Program-made: the position numbers and the translations under genes
Shown here: piece after piece, positions 63,375 through 64,000 of the stretch
Layout of the letters: every line of letters starts with the position of its first letter
Numbering within the stretch: the stretch's first letter is position 1
Notes under the pieces: model-generated
What the model was told of the DNA's origin: nothing
The model's input: the letters and a program-made list of their open reading frames with translations, nothing else
The model's database searches: none
NCBI RefSeq assembly: GCF_000208745.1
Contig: NC_030854.1
Coordinates: 1,019,154-1,083,153 of the forward strand
Source: Theobroma cacao
Lineage: Eukaryota > Streptophyta > Magnoliopsida > Malvales > Malvaceae
Length of the DNA: 64,000 nucleotides
Reading direction: 5' to 3'

Positions 63375-64000
63375 TTTGTGATTCAGAACTTCCAACCTTT
63401 TTACTTGTTCATAGAAATGACGGCGGATAATGTAGCTGATTAAGAATCAAACTCGAATATTAATTCTTTTAAAAAAATGGAATCTGATTTGATTATCTAC
63501 CCAAAATAATGGTTTAATCTATTTAACATCAAAAGTTTAAGTACGAAACCGGCAAATTCTGCAGTGAGATCATTATTTTTTACCTTAGTGTAGAGTCAAA
63601 TAATAAATACCGTTCAATTTATGAGATTAAATTATAACTATTGATTTAAAATTGATAAAAAAAAACCTGTAAACTAGTTCAATCGGTTAATAAAAAAATA
63701 AAATTAAAAAAAAAATAAAAAAGTTAAGAGAGATGAAAACTCTTCCTGATAAAGGAGTCAGTAGAAGATGAGGATCAACCCATGGCATATCCATATGTAG
63801 AATTTCAAAGAGGACTAGTTCTAAATGTGGATCGGTGTTCTGGAACTACCATGTAGGGATTCCTCCCATCATGTACATATCCATATGTACATGATCTGAC
63901 CATATCAGCCGCCCAAATACATATTCCTTAACTGCATGGGCTTTCATAACCTTCATAGCATGTTTGGTAGGTGGAATGGCTAAGCCATTCCCCCCCTATT
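63375..64000. other. Intergenic to the right edge
   Basis: AT-rich, with long A runs at about 63657-63722. No gene recognised. The last ~40 bases (TTTGGTAGGTGGAATGGCTAAGCCATTCC) could be the edge of a repeat continuing outside the window. Confidence 0.5.

Noticed and set aside
1..64000. CRISPR array, operon or bacterial mobile system
   Set aside because: The window is eukaryotic plant DNA with spliced genes; no spaced direct-repeat array is present.

Overview
The window is nuclear DNA of a eudicot plant. The genes are split by AT-rich GT-AG introns, intergenic DNA is very AT-rich with decayed transposons, and the products include plastid-targeted and plant-specific proteins (DEX1, DET2, plastid carboxyltransferase alpha, a PHT4 anion transporter, RTNLB). 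I cannot name the species. Three short N runs sit in poly-G or AT tracts and look like assembly gaps.

Layout. 1-7.1 kb (-): a WD40 protein of the MAPKBP1/WDR62 type, whose 3' end lies off the left edge. 9.9-13.1 kb (+): plastid PHT4-type transporter. 14.5-14.9 kb (+): small Mpo1-like (DUF962) protein. 15.4-19.4 kb: no gene, but a duplicated non-coding element whose second copy carries a small hAT-like insertion. 19.5-24.5 kb (-): DEX1. 26.3-34.1 kb (-): bifunctional mRNA-capping enzyme. 34.1-45.1 kb: a decayed tandem array of an F-box gene (unit A without its coding region, unit B intact, unit C truncated) with a Ty1/copia remnant between A and B. 46.0-46.8 kb (+): DET2 steroid 5-alpha-reductase. 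48.3-52.5 kb (-): plastid acetyl-CoA carboxylase carboxyltransferase alpha. 54.0 kb: tRNA-Glu(CTC). 54.2-56.8 kb (+): OTU deubiquitinase. 57.9-60.4 kb (+): Josephin/ataxin-3-like deubiquitinase. 61.4-62.8 kb (+): reticulon-like protein. 63.3 kb: tRNA-Gly(GCC).

I rebuilt the exon structures by hand from splice signals and reading frame. For every complete multi-exon gene the summed exon length is divisible by three and gives a protein of the expected family. The genes are independent housekeeping or developmental genes rather than a pathway cluster: brassinosteroid synthesis (DET2), fatty-acid synthesis (carboxyltransferase), mRNA capping, pollen-wall patterning (DEX1), ubiquitin removal (OTU, Josephin) and ER shaping (reticulon). 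No undescribed multi-gene system is evident. The most informative signals are the F-box array, the transposon with a paralogous empty site, the interleaving of genes that lie in separate Arabidopsis blocks, the short upstream ORFs abutting the capping-enzyme start, and a GC-AG intron in DEX1.
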